Origin: Desulfobacterales bacterium
GTDB lineage: Bacteria > Desulfobacterota > Desulfobacteria > Desulfobacterales > JAEINQ01
Assembly (NCBI GenBank): GCA_016342285.1
Contig: JAEINQ010000022.1
Coordinates: 1 to 64,000, forward strand
Direction: 5' to 3'
DNA length: 64,000 nucleotides
Shown: positions 25,485 to 34,118 of the stretch, piece after piece
Layout of the letters: the number at the start of each line of letters is the position of its first letter
Position numbering within the stretch: position 1 is the stretch's first letter
Notes under the pieces: model-generated
The model's input: the letters and a program-made list of their open reading frames with translations, nothing else
Databases searched by the model: none
Told to the model about the DNA's origin: nothing
Made by a program: the position numbers and the translations under genes

Positions 25485-26306
25485 ATGACAGAAAAAAACA
25501 GCCTCGGATCAATCTTTCAGGAGCACAAGACCCTCTTTGTCATCGTTGCCGTTGGCCTGTTTTTGATCGAGATCGAAATTTTCGCCCTGGCTGCCATGAA
25601 ATCGGGCCGGGAGTCCCGCATGCAGGTCCTGGGCCCATCAGGAAGCGTCATCTACGAGGCCGACGGAGCGGATCTGAGCCAGTTCAATAAGTATTACTTC
25701 GAGAAAACCTTCGGCCCCATGGATCGATTCGATGTTCGGCTGGTCACCTTTGACCGGCCTTTCCCTTTTCGTGCCTGGTTTGTGGCTGCCGTGGGAATTC
25801 CCGTGGGCGTGGTATTGCTGTTCGGATTCGTGATAAGGGCCTATATGACGCTGTTTTACGGAGAATCCGAACAGTCGGAGGCCGGGGGCACGGACCCGAA
25901 ATCGGAAAATCCGGCTGTTTCACGGTTCGAGCGGATTGTGCGAATGGTGAGCCGGTTCAATATTTTTGTTATCGGCGGCCTGGTCATGCTCGCTGTTTTA
26001 GCCTACTGGGTGGTGCCCAATCTGGTGACTCACCTGGGCCGGGTGGGAATCGAAACCCTGATCCGGTACAAATGGGCTTTTGTCTCTCTGGCGCTGGTTT
26101 TTCTGGTCATGGTGGCCTGGATCATTTACCTGCGTTACCTCCTGGCCAAAAAGGCCATTGACGGTCAGGTGGAAGTGGACAAGTATCGGCTCCGATTGGA
26201 AGCGGAACAGACCCGGGGCCCTGTGGCGCAGCTTTCATACGAACCGTCGGGCGGATCAATTGAGGGAAAAGGCCCGGGCCATTCCGAACAATGGCCGCCC
26301 GTCTGA
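25485..26306 (+). CDS. Membrane protein of unknown function
   Basis: A 273-residue protein with at least four hydrophobic helices: about 16-36 ('LFVIVAVGLFLIEIEIFALAAM'), 102-122, 160-180 ('FNIFVIGGLVMLAVLAYWVVP') and 197-220. Between the first two is a roughly 60-residue extracytoplasmic segment. The tail is polar. I do not recognise a family. It stands alone, about 105 bp before the DHH-CBS gene, and a dispersed repeat separates them. Confidence 0.7.
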   Translation: MTEKNSLGSIFQEHKTLFVIVAVGLFLIEIEIFALAAMKSGRESRMQVLGPSGSVIYEADGADLSQFNKYYFEKTFGPMDRFDVRLVTFDRPFPFRAWFVAAVGIPVGVVLLFGFVIRAYMTLFYGESEQSEAGGTDPKSENPAVSRFERIVRMVSRFNIFVIGGLVMLAVLAYWVVPNLVTHLGRVGIETLIRYKWAFVSLALVFLVMVAWIIYLRYLLAKKAIDGQVEVDKYRLRLEAEQTRGPVAQLSYEPSGGSIEGKGPGHSEQWPPV

Positions 26307-26335
26307 TGAATGCGTCTTGGAAATCCATGCGCTCA

Positions 26336-26366
26336 GGGCATGGTCAGAGTCAATTGGCTATGCCGT
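26336..26366. repeat. GGTCAGAGTCAAyTGGC dispersed repeat, copy 1
   Basis: 'gggcatggtcagagtcaattggctatgccg' is matched by 'gggcgtggtcagagtcaactggcgatgccg' at 52736-52765 with three differences. Both copies are followed by 'aaatgc' pieces ('aaatgcctaaaatgcac' here). Confidence 0.75.
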
Positions 26367-26413
26367 TTCATTTGTCGGCAAATGCCTAAAATGCACTAAC
26401 CGGACGATTTCCA

Positions 26414-27712
26414 ATGGACATCGCAACCACCCATAAAAATACCGATTTTGATGCCCTGGCCTCGGTTGTCGCCGCCACCATCCTCTATCCGGGAACCACG
26501 GCTGTGGTCCCCAGGGCTGTCAATCCCAACGTCAAGGCCTTTTTATCCATTCATAAGGATATGTTCAGCGTTTCGGCCCCGGACGATATCGACACGAATG
26601 CCGTGGATACCATGGTGGTGGTCGACACCAATCGTTGGGAACGCCTCGATGGGATGGGGGCGCTTCGGGAACGAACGGATCTTCATCTCCGGTTGTGGGA
26701 TCACCATGACCTGCCCGGCAATATCGATGCAGACGAGGCCTGCCAGGAGACCATGGGGGCCAACATTACGCTGATGGTGCGGGCCCTTGCCAGGGAGCGA
26801 AAGGTGCTCACCCCCATTCAGGCCACGCTGTTTCTGGCCGGAATCTACGAGGATACCGGCAATCTGAGCTTTCCGTCCACCCAGCCCGAAGATGCCCGGG
26901 CTGCCGCCTTTTTACTGGAAAGGCGGGCCGACCTGAACATCCTCAAAACATTTCTTCGCCCTGCCTATGGCGTCCGCCAGAAAGAGATGCTTTTTCAAAT
27001 GCTTCAAGGGGCGGAGAGACAGCGGATCAACGGCCATTCGGTCAGCATCAGCCAGCAGGAGATTACAGGGCACGTGGATTCTCTGGCCGTAGTGGTACGC
27101 ATGTTCCGGGAAATCATGAACGTGGGCGCCGCCTTCGGTATTTTCAACAATGCAGAGAAAAAGCGGTGCATGGTCATCGGTCGTAGTGAAAACGAATCCC
27201 TGGACATCGGGAGCATCATGCGGGGCCTGGGCGGGGGAGGGCACCCCGGTGCCGGATCCGCCATGCTTAAAAAGGCCAATCCGGAAGTGGTGAGGGAAAT
27301 GATCGTCAGCCTTATTGAGGGGAACCAGCAGGCGTCGGTCCAGATCAGTGATCTGATGAGTTTTCCGGTTTTTTCCGTGCCGGCCGACATGCCCATGCGT
27401 CAGGCGGCCATGGTACTGCGTGAGAAGGGGTGCACCGGCGTTCCCGTCACCCAGGACAACGATATGGTCGGCATCTTGTCCAGGCGGGATTTTCAGCGTA
27501 CCAAAAACGAGAGCCACCTCAATTCACCGGTTAAAGCCTTCATGAGCACCGACGTACTCACCATTGAACCCGGCATGAGCCCCATGCAGGCGGCCAACAC
27601 CATGGTCAAGCACGATGTGGGGCGACTGCCGGTGGTGGAAAACGGGAAACTGATCGGTATCCTTACGCGCTCCGATGTCATGATGTATTTTTACGACCTG
27701 TTGCCCGATTGA
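26414..27712 (+). CDS. DHH phosphoesterase with tandem CBS domains
   Basis: A 432-residue protein. The DHH phosphoesterase motifs are clear: TDFDALAS (about 8-15), VVDTN (about 73), DHHD (about 95) and the DHHA1 signature GGGGHPGAGSAML (about 274-286). Two CBS domains follow (about 305-430, 'LREKGCTGVPVTQDNDMVGI' and 'VKHDVGRLPVVENGKLIGI'). The same modules form the N-terminal part of a longer deltaproteobacterial tRNA CCA-adding/poly(A) polymerase-like protein. Here the protein ends after CBS, so it is either a stand-alone nucleotidase regulated by adenine nucleotides or a shortened relative. Confidence 0.9.
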   Translation: MDIATTHKNTDFDALASVVAATILYPGTTAVVPRAVNPNVKAFLSIHKDMFSVSAPDDIDTNAVDTMVVVDTNRWERLDGMGALRERTDLHLRLWDHHDLPGNIDADEACQETMGANITLMVRALARERKVLTPIQATLFLAGIYEDTGNLSFPSTQPEDARAAAFLLERRADLNILKTFLRPAYGVRQKEMLFQMLQGAERQRINGHSVSISQQEITGHVDSLAVVVRMFREIMNVGAAFGIFNNAEKKRCMVIGRSENESLDIGSIMRGLGGGGHPGAGSAMLKKANPEVVREMIVSLIEGNQQASVQISDLMSFPVFSVPADMPMRQAAMVLREKGCTGVPVTQDNDMVGILSRRDFQRTKNESHLNSPVKAFMSTDVLTIEPGMSPMQAANTMVKHDVGRLPVVENGKLIGILTRSDVMMYFYDLLPD

Positions 27713-27794
27713 GACCGGATCTTGGAATGAGACTTTCCCCGAGACCGTTTTACGGTTGAGGCCAATCATGCCAGGGGGATAGAAAGGGAGTTCT

Positions 27795-29084
27795 GTGAAT
27801 TATATGGAGATACCGGACCGGATCCACCGATTGATGGACAAAGGGGTGGCGATTCCAAATCCCCGGGATGTGTTTATTGATGAGACCGTGGATCTGGAAC
27901 GCATTTCCGGTCAGGGGGTGACGTTATGGCCGGGAAGCCGGATTTCGGGTGTCGACACCCTGATTCTGCCCGGCGCCAGCATCGGCAGCCAGGGCCCCAT
28001 GACCATCGACAACTGCCAACTCGGGCCTCGGACCGAGCTCAAGTCCGGTTATTGCAGCGGCGCGGTGCTGCTTGCCGACGCTCAAGTCGGCGCAAACGCC
28101 CATGCCCGTGGCGGTACCATATTGGAGGAAGGGGCCCGAACGGCCCACAGCGTTGGCCTGAAACAGACCATTCTCTTTCCCTTTGTCACCCTCGGCAGCC
28201 TGATCAACTTCTGCGACGTCTTTATGGCCGGCGGCACCGGCCCGAAAGATCACAGCGAAGTGGGCAGTTCCTACATCCACTTCAATTTCACCCCCAATAA
28301 GGACAAGGCCACGGCCTCTTTGGTCGGAGATGTGCCCGGCGGGGTGATGCTGAACCGGGAACCGATCTTTCTCGGCGGCCAGGGCGGTCTGGTGGGCCCT
28401 TGTCGGCTGGCCTACGGCTCGGTGATCGTGGCCGGAGGCATCTGCCGCAAGGACCACTTACGGTCGGGCCAAATGATTTTCGAAGGGGGCGGCCGAAACG
28501 TCAGCATCCCTTTTACCCCTGGTGTATACCGGGGCGTTCGGCGAATCGTGGCCAACAACCTGATCTATATCGCCAATCTCATGGCTCTGGGCCGGTGGTA
28601 CACCCATGTCCGTAGCGTTTTTTCAGGCGCGGACGGAGGCGATTTACCCGAACCCCTGCTCCAGGGCCTGAAGCAAACCCTGGATGGGGCTGTTGACGAG
28701 CGGATCTGCCAGTTAGCCCGCTTTGTCGAAAAGCTGAAGAAATCATTGCGTATCATCCGCGAGTCCAGGACCGGCGAGGGCCAAGGCAGCCTGATCGTCC
28801 AAAAAGAAGAGATGATTCAGAAATGGGATGCACTGGCCCATACCCTGGCCGACCTGCGCCACGGTGACGGTGACACCGCCCTTTTGGATCAATTTGGTTC
28901 CGGGCTTATTGGGACCGTCGGCCGTGACGGCAGGAATTATATTGACACCATCGGGTCTCTGGAGCCTGCTCTAAAAGCCGTGGGCACCCAATGGCTTGAA
29001 AGCATCGTTGCGGCAGTCATGGAGAGCGCCTTTGGGGTTATTCCCATCATGCGTCCCCCCGGGAAATCGTCCTACCTGCTGTAA
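27795..29084 (+). CDS. Left-handed beta-helix protein, GlmU-like
   Basis: A 429-residue protein with hexapeptide-type repeats (about 40-230: 'VTLWPGSRISGVDTLILPGASIGSQG', 'VLLADAQVGANAHARGGTIL') followed by a helical C-terminal part (from about 285). Such proteins are annotated as sugar-nucleotide pyrophosphorylase or GlmU-like, but no N-terminal nucleotidyltransferase (GxGxRM) signature is visible. The GTG start is preceded by AAGGGAG at proper spacing; the in-frame ATG nine bases later is too far. The neighbour downstream is glmM, which supports a role in amino-sugar nucleotide synthesis. That is inference. Confidence 0.75.
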   Translation: MNYMEIPDRIHRLMDKGVAIPNPRDVFIDETVDLERISGQGVTLWPGSRISGVDTLILPGASIGSQGPMTIDNCQLGPRTELKSGYCSGAVLLADAQVGANAHARGGTILEEGARTAHSVGLKQTILFPFVTLGSLINFCDVFMAGGTGPKDHSEVGSSYIHFNFTPNKDKATASLVGDVPGGVMLNREPIFLGGQGGLVGPCRLAYGSVIVAGGICRKDHLRSGQMIFEGGGRNVSIPFTPGVYRGVRRIVANNLIYIANLMALGRWYTHVRSVFSGADGGDLPEPLLQGLKQTLDGAVDERICQLARFVEKLKKSLRIIRESRTGEGQGSLIVQKEEMIQKWDALAHTLADLRHGDGDTALLDQFGSGLIGTVGRDGRNYIDTIGSLEPALKAVGTQWLESIVAAVMESAFGVIPIMRPPGKSSYLL

Positions 29085-29154
29085 GTCGTTTGTTTTCAAT
29101 ACTTGAAAATTGCTGATTTCAAATGACTTTTTACGGGTCTGTCAAAATTGGACG

Positions 29155-29262
29155 TTGGACATTGGACATGGATCATTTTGTCCCCCTATGGGGGGTCTTG
29201 CTGAGGCCATCCGCGCTACGTGTGGAGACTCACTTATAGCCATTCACACCACAGGAGGTCCT
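29155..29262 (+). repeat. SD-type hairpin repeat, copy B
   Basis: It reads GGACATTGGACATGGATCATT, then TG-TCCCCCT-atg-GGGGGG, 'cttgctgaggccatccgcg', GTGGAGACTCAC, and ends CACAGGAGGTCCTAA, directly before the glmM GTG. The AGGAGG of glmM is therefore the end of the repeat. Compare copies at 7404-7480 (minus), 40424-40519 and 48592-48687. Confidence 0.75.
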
Positions 29263-29264
29263 AA

Positions 29265-30635
29265 GTGGGGAGCTTTTTCGGAACCGACGGCATTCGCGGC
29301 CGGGCCAATGTTTTTCCCATGGATTGCGAAACCGCTGTAAAGGTCGGCCGAGCCATTGTCCGGGAACTGGGCGGAGAGTCGTCCGGACGGGACGTCATTA
29401 TCGCTCAGGACACACGCCTTTCCGGAGACATGCTGGCCCATGCCCTGGCCGCTGGAGTCTGTTCCGCCGGTGGCCGGGTACAAATGGCCGGCGTATTGCC
29501 CACCCCGGCCGCGGCCGTTCTTGCAGCCGCTGGCAATGCCTGTGCCGCCGTGGTGATCTCCGCGTCACACAACCCCTATGAAGACAACGGCATCAAGGTT
29601 TTTGGAGGCGACGGGTTCAAGCTTTCCGATCTGACCGAAGCGGCCATCGAAGGACGGATGACCGGTGACGATCTCTCCAAAGGCCGGGATCCGATATCCA
29701 CCATCGGCAACGTATCCCCATTGGGCGATGCCGGCCCTCGCTATCTGGACTTCCTGCTGTCCGGTGTTTCCCAAAGCCTGCGACTGGACGGGGTTAAAAT
29801 CGTCCTGGACTGCGCCAATGGGGCGGCATGGCAAGTGGGTCCGGCACTTTTTTCGCGCCTCGGTGCCGAACTGACCGTCCTGTCGGCATCCCCGGACGGT
29901 CGGAACATCAACGACGGCTGCGGATCGGAACATCCCCAGAGGCTCTCGAATGCCGTTGGCAACGCCGGAGCGCAAATCGGTATTGCTCTGGACGGCGATG
30001 CCGACCGGCTCATCGTCGTGGACGAGATGGGGCATGTTCAAACCGGCGACCAGATCATCGCTGTCATGGCCAATGACATGAAAAAGAACGGCTTGTTAAG
30101 AAATAACCGGGTGATCACCACGGTGATGAGTAACATGGGGCTGGGCAATGCCCTGGCCAAACTGGGCATCGAACACGAGGTGGCTGCCGTGGGCGACCGG
30201 CATGTCATGGCCCGCATGCGGGAAACCGGGGCGGTGCTCGGTGGTGAGGATTCGGGACATCTGATCTTTATGGACCACCATACCACCGGGGACGGCATTT
30301 ATGCGGCACTGCGGCTTGTAGGGGTTCTCTTGGCCGAAAACAGGCCCCTGTCCGAACTCAGCCGTGTCATGCAGGTCTATCCCCAGGAACTGATGGCCAT
30401 TCCAGTCAGGAAAAAGCCACCGCTGGATCAGATACCGGAAATCGGTCGGGCCATTGCCTTGATTGAAGGCGAATTGAAAGGGGAGGGCAGGGTTTTGGTG
30501 AGATACTCCGGCACCCAGTCGGTTTGCCGGGTCATGGTGGAAGGACCTGACCGAGAATATACCCGGGCCTGTTGCCGCCGAATTGCCAGTGCGGTCCAGC
30601 GCAGCCTTGGCCGGAGAACCCCAGTCTTTCCATAA
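29265..30635 (+). CDS. glmM: Phosphoglucosamine mutase GlmM
   Basis: A 456-residue alpha-D-phosphohexomutase. It begins GSFFGTDGIRG; the phosphoserine loop is ISASHNPYEDNG (Ser at about 100), the metal site is DGDADR (about 244), the sugar loop is GGEDSGH (about 327) and the phosphate site is RYSGTQ. GlmM converts glucosamine-6-phosphate to glucosamine-1-phosphate for UDP-GlcNAc, peptidoglycan and LPS. The FGTDGIRG start identifies GlmM rather than phosphomannomutase. GTG start with AGGAGG seven bases before. Confidence 0.94.
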   Translation: MGSFFGTDGIRGRANVFPMDCETAVKVGRAIVRELGGESSGRDVIIAQDTRLSGDMLAHALAAGVCSAGGRVQMAGVLPTPAAAVLAAAGNACAAVVISASHNPYEDNGIKVFGGDGFKLSDLTEAAIEGRMTGDDLSKGRDPISTIGNVSPLGDAGPRYLDFLLSGVSQSLRLDGVKIVLDCANGAAWQVGPALFSRLGAELTVLSASPDGRNINDGCGSEHPQRLSNAVGNAGAQIGIALDGDADRLIVVDEMGHVQTGDQIIAVMANDMKKNGLLRNNRVITTVMSNMGLGNALAKLGIEHEVAAVGDRHVMARMRETGAVLGGEDSGHLIFMDHHTTGDGIYAALRLVGVLLAENRPLSELSRVMQVYPQELMAIPVRKKPPLDQIPEIGRAIALIEGELKGEGRVLVRYSGTQSVCRVMVEGPDREYTRACCRRIASAVQRSLGRRTPVFP

Positions 30636-30721
30636 TGAAACTAACAGGGATAAACAGGATGGGCAGGATAAAAAAGGCTTGGAAATCAGACTGATGCGCA
30701 AACATCAATCTGTAACCAAAC

Positions 30722-30755
30722 AACAAGCCCCTGGAGACGACTCCGGGGGCTTGTT
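30722..30755. terminator. Bidirectional intrinsic terminator after glmM
   Basis: AACAAGCCCCTGG pairs with CCGGGGGCTTGTT (one G-U), and flanking A and T runs occur on each side. It lies between the ends of convergent glmM and the Bax inhibitor gene and can serve both. Confidence 0.75.
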
Positions 30756-30779
30756 GTTTGAGGATTTTGAATAGCAGCC

Positions 30780-31499
30780 TTATTTTCGATCGCCAAGAAT
30801 ACGCAGCAGCATGAGAAACAGATTGATAAAATCCAGATAGAGGGTCAAGGCACCCAAAATAGCGCCTTTACGTATGACGCCGGCATCGAGTCCCTCGGGT
30901 TGACTCAGGGCCATGTGTTTGAGTTTCTGGGTGTCGTAAGCGGTCAGGCCCACAAAAACAATGACGCCGATGTAGCTGATGATCATGGCCATCCCGGAAC
31001 TGCGCATAAACATGTTGACCACTGAAGCGATCACAATACCGATAAGGCCCATAAAAAGGAACTGCCCCATGGACGTCAGATCCTTTTTGGTCACCATACC
31101 GAAAGCACTTGCGGCGGCAAATGTGGCGGCACAAATGAAAAACACCGAAGTAATTGAATTGCTAGTATAAACAAGAAATATGATTGACAGGGTGACGCCA
31201 TTTAAGGCCGAATACAACACAAAGAGGTTGGTGGCTGTCGACGCTTTCATTTTGGAGACCCGGGCACTGAGGGTAAACACCAGGGCCAGTTCGCCGATGA
31301 TCAGGCCGTAAAACAGCATGCTGGGCCGCCCCGTTGCAGAAAAGAGAAGCTCAAGGACGGCCTGGCTGTGGGCCGCATAGTAAGCGGTAAACCCGGTCAA
31401 AGCCAGTCCGATGGCCATCCAATTGTAAACACTGCGGATAAATTCATTCACACGTACCTGGGCATGGGTCTGTTGGGCCGAAACGGGTTGCATGGACAT
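30780..31499 (-). CDS. Bax inhibitor-1 family membrane protein
   Basis: A 239-residue protein with seven hydrophobic helices and the family signature around 'FVGLTAYDTQKLKHMA' near the C-terminus, where the conserved Asp pair sits. Relatives (YbhL/YccA, TMBIM) are pH-sensitive calcium leak channels or modulators of FtsH. It is a single-gene unit with its own promoter and GGAGG site. Confidence 0.93.
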   Translation of the reverse strand: MSMQPVSAQQTHAQVRVNEFIRSVYNWMAIGLALTGFTAYYAAHSQAVLELLFSATGRPSMLFYGLIIGELALVFTLSARVSKMKASTATNLFVLYSALNGVTLSIIFLVYTSNSITSVFFICAATFAAASAFGMVTKKDLTSMGQFLFMGLIGIVIASVVNMFMRSSGMAMIISYIGVIVFVGLTAYDTQKLKHMALSQPEGLDAGVIRKGAILGALTLYLDFINLFLMLLRILGDRK

Positions 31500-31532
31500 T
31501 CCTCCATTGAGATTGGGTTAAGCAATTGCCAT

Positions 31533-31560
31533 ACTATAACACAAAAGCCGCGGGTTTCAA
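31533..31560 (-). promoter_or_regulatory. Promoter of the Bax inhibitor gene
   Basis: On the minus strand TTGAAA (31560-31555), a 16-bp spacer and TATAGT (31538-31533) lie about 35 bp upstream of the start. Confidence 0.5.
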
Positions 31561-31681
31561 GGAGCCGATAGCCGATTGGGCTGACGATATGCCATGTTTT
31601 TCTGACACCGCACCGGAACAATCAGGTATTGATCATCCGCGGGGTTCCCTTTATACTCTCCACCCACTGAATCGGGCATAG

Positions 31682-31747
31682 TGATGCTCCACCCGCAGAG
31701 CGGGTGGAGCATCAGGAGGCCCTCCTTTCCACCACTTGAAGTGGTGG
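31682..31747. repeat. Triple hairpin element
   Basis: Three consecutive perfect inverted repeats: TGATGCTCCACCCGC-aga-GCGGGTGGAGCATCA (31682-31714, 15-bp stem), AGGAGG-c-CCTCCT (31714-31726) and CCACCACT-tga-AGTGGTGG (31729-31747). The last recurs at 37133-37153. No T tract follows. The 31500-31826 spacer otherwise contains only the promoter above. Confidence 0.85.
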
Positions 31748-31826
31748 TTTAATACCAGAATTAGCGTCCATACCCGAATTGCTGTTCAATGGATGGAAAC
31801 GAATTTATAAACCACCGGAGCCGGCC

Positions 31827-32105
31827 ATGGGACCGGGCGATGCCATGAACCAGCATCAGATTTACGAAGAATTGAAACTTCTGGCCGAAAGGCTTGGCAT
31901 TACCGTAAGCGAGCAAAATTTTCGGGTCACCGGTGTGCAGGCCAAAAGCGGCCTTTGCACGGTGCGTCGTCGCATGATGTTTATCATGGACAAACATCAT
32001 GCACTTCAGAAGAAGAACGAACTGCTGATCGACTGCCTGAAGCAGTTGCCCCATGAAAATGTCTACGTCGTGCCGACCATTCGCGAATTGCTGGACATGG
32101 AATAG
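31827..32105 (+). CDS. Small conserved-looking protein of unknown function
   Basis: A 92-residue soluble protein, mixed alpha/beta by eye: 'HQIYEELKLLAERLGITVSEQNFR' (helix and strand), a Cys in 'SGLCTVRRRMMFIMDKH', and a terminal 'YVVPTIRELLDM' helix. GGAG lies about eight bases before ATG 31827; a second in-frame ATG is at 31845. I do not know the family. It is separate from xseA by about 215 bp and preceded by the triple hairpin. Confidence 0.7.
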   Translation: MGPGDAMNQHQIYEELKLLAERLGITVSEQNFRVTGVQAKSGLCTVRRRMMFIMDKHHALQKKNELLIDCLKQLPHENVYVVPTIRELLDME

Positions 32106-32321
32106 GGGCTAATCCACGGATATGATTATATAATGAGATCAGATTTAAAGTTTACATAATATACCTTATCGGACGTCATGGATTTTAAATGAATCCGGGG
32201 TCAAGCAGGCACCTAAGCACAAAACCAGAATCAAGACCGTGAGGGTCCATATGAAACCATCCCACCGCCATGTTGCCGGAAATGAGCCGAACCCATGGTG
32301 ATGTCACCGATCGGAACCACC

Positions 32322-33668
32322 ATGAGCCGACGCATTTACACGGTTTCGGAATTGACTCGGAACATCAAAGCGTTACTTGAAGAAAACTTCCCTTTTACCT
32401 GGATTTCAGGGGAAATATCAAATCTCCGAATTCCTGCTTCAGGTCACTGCTACCTGACACTTAAAGACGATGCCGCCCAGATCAGCGCGGTCATTTTCAA
32501 GGGTCAGAAACGTCAGATGGGATTTGACATCCAAGATGGCATGGCCGTGACCGGCCTAGGCCGATTGAGCGTCTATCCACCTCGCGGTGCTTATCAGATT
32601 ATTCTCGAATACCTGGAACCGGCCGGCCTGGGCGTCCTTCAAGCCGCTTTCGACCAGCTCAAGCGACGCTTGGCCGACGAAGGCCTTTTCGATCCGACCC
32701 ACAAACGCTCCCTGCCGTTTCTGCCAAAAAAAATCGCCGTTATCACCTCGGCCACCGGTGCGGTTCTGCACGACATCATCACGGTCACCAAAAGACGGTT
32801 TTCCAATCTGGCAATTCTCATCATACCGGTCCCGGTCCAGGGTCATGAGGCGCCCCAACGTATTGCCGAGGCCATTGAACAGGCCCATAATACCCGCCAT
32901 CGGGTGGACGTGATCATTTTGGCACGAGGCGGCGGTTCTTTCGAGGACCTTCAGCCCTTTAACACGGAAATCGTGGCCCGTGCCATTTTCGCTTCCAGAA
33001 TTCCGGTGGTTTCAGCGGTGGGACATGAAACGGATGTCACCATCGCCGATTTCGTCGCCGATGTGCGCGCACCGACCCCATCGGCCGCGGCAGAGGTGGT
33101 GATTCCCGTTAAATCGGACCTTAAACATCAATGCACTGAAGCTGCCTCTTCCCTCCAAATCGCCATGCTGCGTATCCTTGATGGACGGCGCCAGAGGCTC
33201 GCTGATTTACGGCGCAGGCGGATCGATCCGAGAAGCGCGGTCCAGGCCTTTCGTCTCAGGCTCGACGATGTTTATGATCGTGTTTTCAAAATGACACGCC
33301 GTAAAATCGATACAAGGCGAGAGCGTCTTGCGTGGATGGGGCACCGGCTTCGGGCGGCAAATCCGGCCATAAGAGCAAAAAGGCTCCGGGAACGCCTGCT
33401 GCAGCTGCAAAATGAACTTAGCGCTGCTGTTGGGTCCCAATGCTATCGAAAGGCAGCCCGTCGGGATACCCTTTGCGCGTCGCTGGCAGCCCTGAATCCC
33501 ACGGCCATCCTATCCCGAGGCTACAGCATTACCCGGCGTCTGCCGGATATGGCCGTGGTTCGGGAGCCGGATTCAGTCGTTACCGGCCAGGATCTGGAGA
33601 TCACCCTGGCCTGTGGGAAACTGCGCGCCCGGGTCACAGCCGCCAAAGAAACGGCTGCCAATGAATAG
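32322..33668 (+). CDS. xseA: Exodeoxyribonuclease VII large subunit
   Basis: About 448 residues: an N-terminal OB fold (about 1-100, 'WISGEISNLRIPASGHCYLTLKD'), the catalytic domain with 'ARGGGSFEDLQPFN' and 'SAVGHETDVTIADFVADVRAPTPSAAAE' (about 205-260), and the coiled-coil C-terminal part. With XseB it degrades single-stranded DNA to short oligonucleotides. Start choice is open: ATG 32295, 32301 and 32322 are in frame, with no strong ribosome site; MSRRIYTVSEL is the usual family start. xseB follows after 203 bp of repeats. Confidence 0.95.
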   Translation: MSRRIYTVSELTRNIKALLEENFPFTWISGEISNLRIPASGHCYLTLKDDAAQISAVIFKGQKRQMGFDIQDGMAVTGLGRLSVYPPRGAYQIILEYLEPAGLGVLQAAFDQLKRRLADEGLFDPTHKRSLPFLPKKIAVITSATGAVLHDIITVTKRRFSNLAILIIPVPVQGHEAPQRIAEAIEQAHNTRHRVDVIILARGGGSFEDLQPFNTEIVARAIFASRIPVVSAVGHETDVTIADFVADVRAPTPSAAAEVVIPVKSDLKHQCTEAASSLQIAMLRILDGRRQRLADLRRRRIDPRSAVQAFRLRLDDVYDRVFKMTRRKIDTRRERLAWMGHRLRAANPAIRAKRLRERLLQLQNELSAAVGSQCYRKAARRDTLCASLAALNPTAILSRGYSITRRLPDMAVVREPDSVVTGQDLEITLACGKLRARVTAAKETAANE

Positions 33669-33706
33669 TCCATCAATTTTGATAAACCCGTAAACGTTTT
33701 AATTTA

Positions 33707-33785
33707 CCACAGAGCCCGCAGAGCCCACAGAGTCAGCAATAAAAAATATCATTCTCTGTGTTCTCCGTAATCTTTGTGGTTAAAA
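33707..33785. repeat. ACCACAGAG / CTTTGTGGT inverted repeat
   Basis: 'accacagagcccgcagagcccacagag' and 'ctctgtgttctccgtaatctttgtggt' are imperfect inverted copies. Similar ACCACAAAG-type repeats occur at 49908-49930 and 60071-60142. The whole xseA-xseB spacer is filled by this. Confidence 0.7.
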
Positions 33786-33871
33786 ACGACTTTTCCGTTG
33801 CCGCCAATTTGCTCATACTACGTCCAAAGGCTTGAATTCGAACTTTGAATTAGAAAGAAAGCGAGACCCCC

Positions 33872-34114
33872 ATGACACGAATGACCTTTGAGAAAGCCAT
33901 GTCCCAGCTCGAGCAGATCGTTCAGGATTTGGAAACAGGCGATATGCCACTCGAAAAAGCATTGAAAAAATTTGAGGAAGGGGTGAAGCTCAGTCGATAT
34001 TGTGAGCAGCAACTTGATGAAACCGAAGCAAGGATCACGCTGCTCACCCGTGGCTCCGGCGAAGAAACCGATGTTCGCCCGGATGACCTGAATTCACCCC
34101 AAGGGGAAACATGA
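33872..34114 (+). CDS. xseB: Exodeoxyribonuclease VII small subunit
   Basis: An 80-residue helical protein with the XseB core 'FEKAMSQLEQIVQDLETGDMPLEKALKKFEEG' (about 5-36) and 'YCEQQLDETEARI'. It joins XseA in the exonuclease VII complex. AAAGAAAGCGAG precedes the start. ispA begins five bases after the stop, so xseB-ispA are coupled, as in many bacteria where xseB-ispA-dxs form an isoprenoid operon. Confidence 0.96.
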   Translation: MTRMTFEKAMSQLEQIVQDLETGDMPLEKALKKFEEGVKLSRYCEQQLDETEARITLLTRGSGEETDVRPDDLNSPQGET

Positions 34115-34118
34115 CCCC

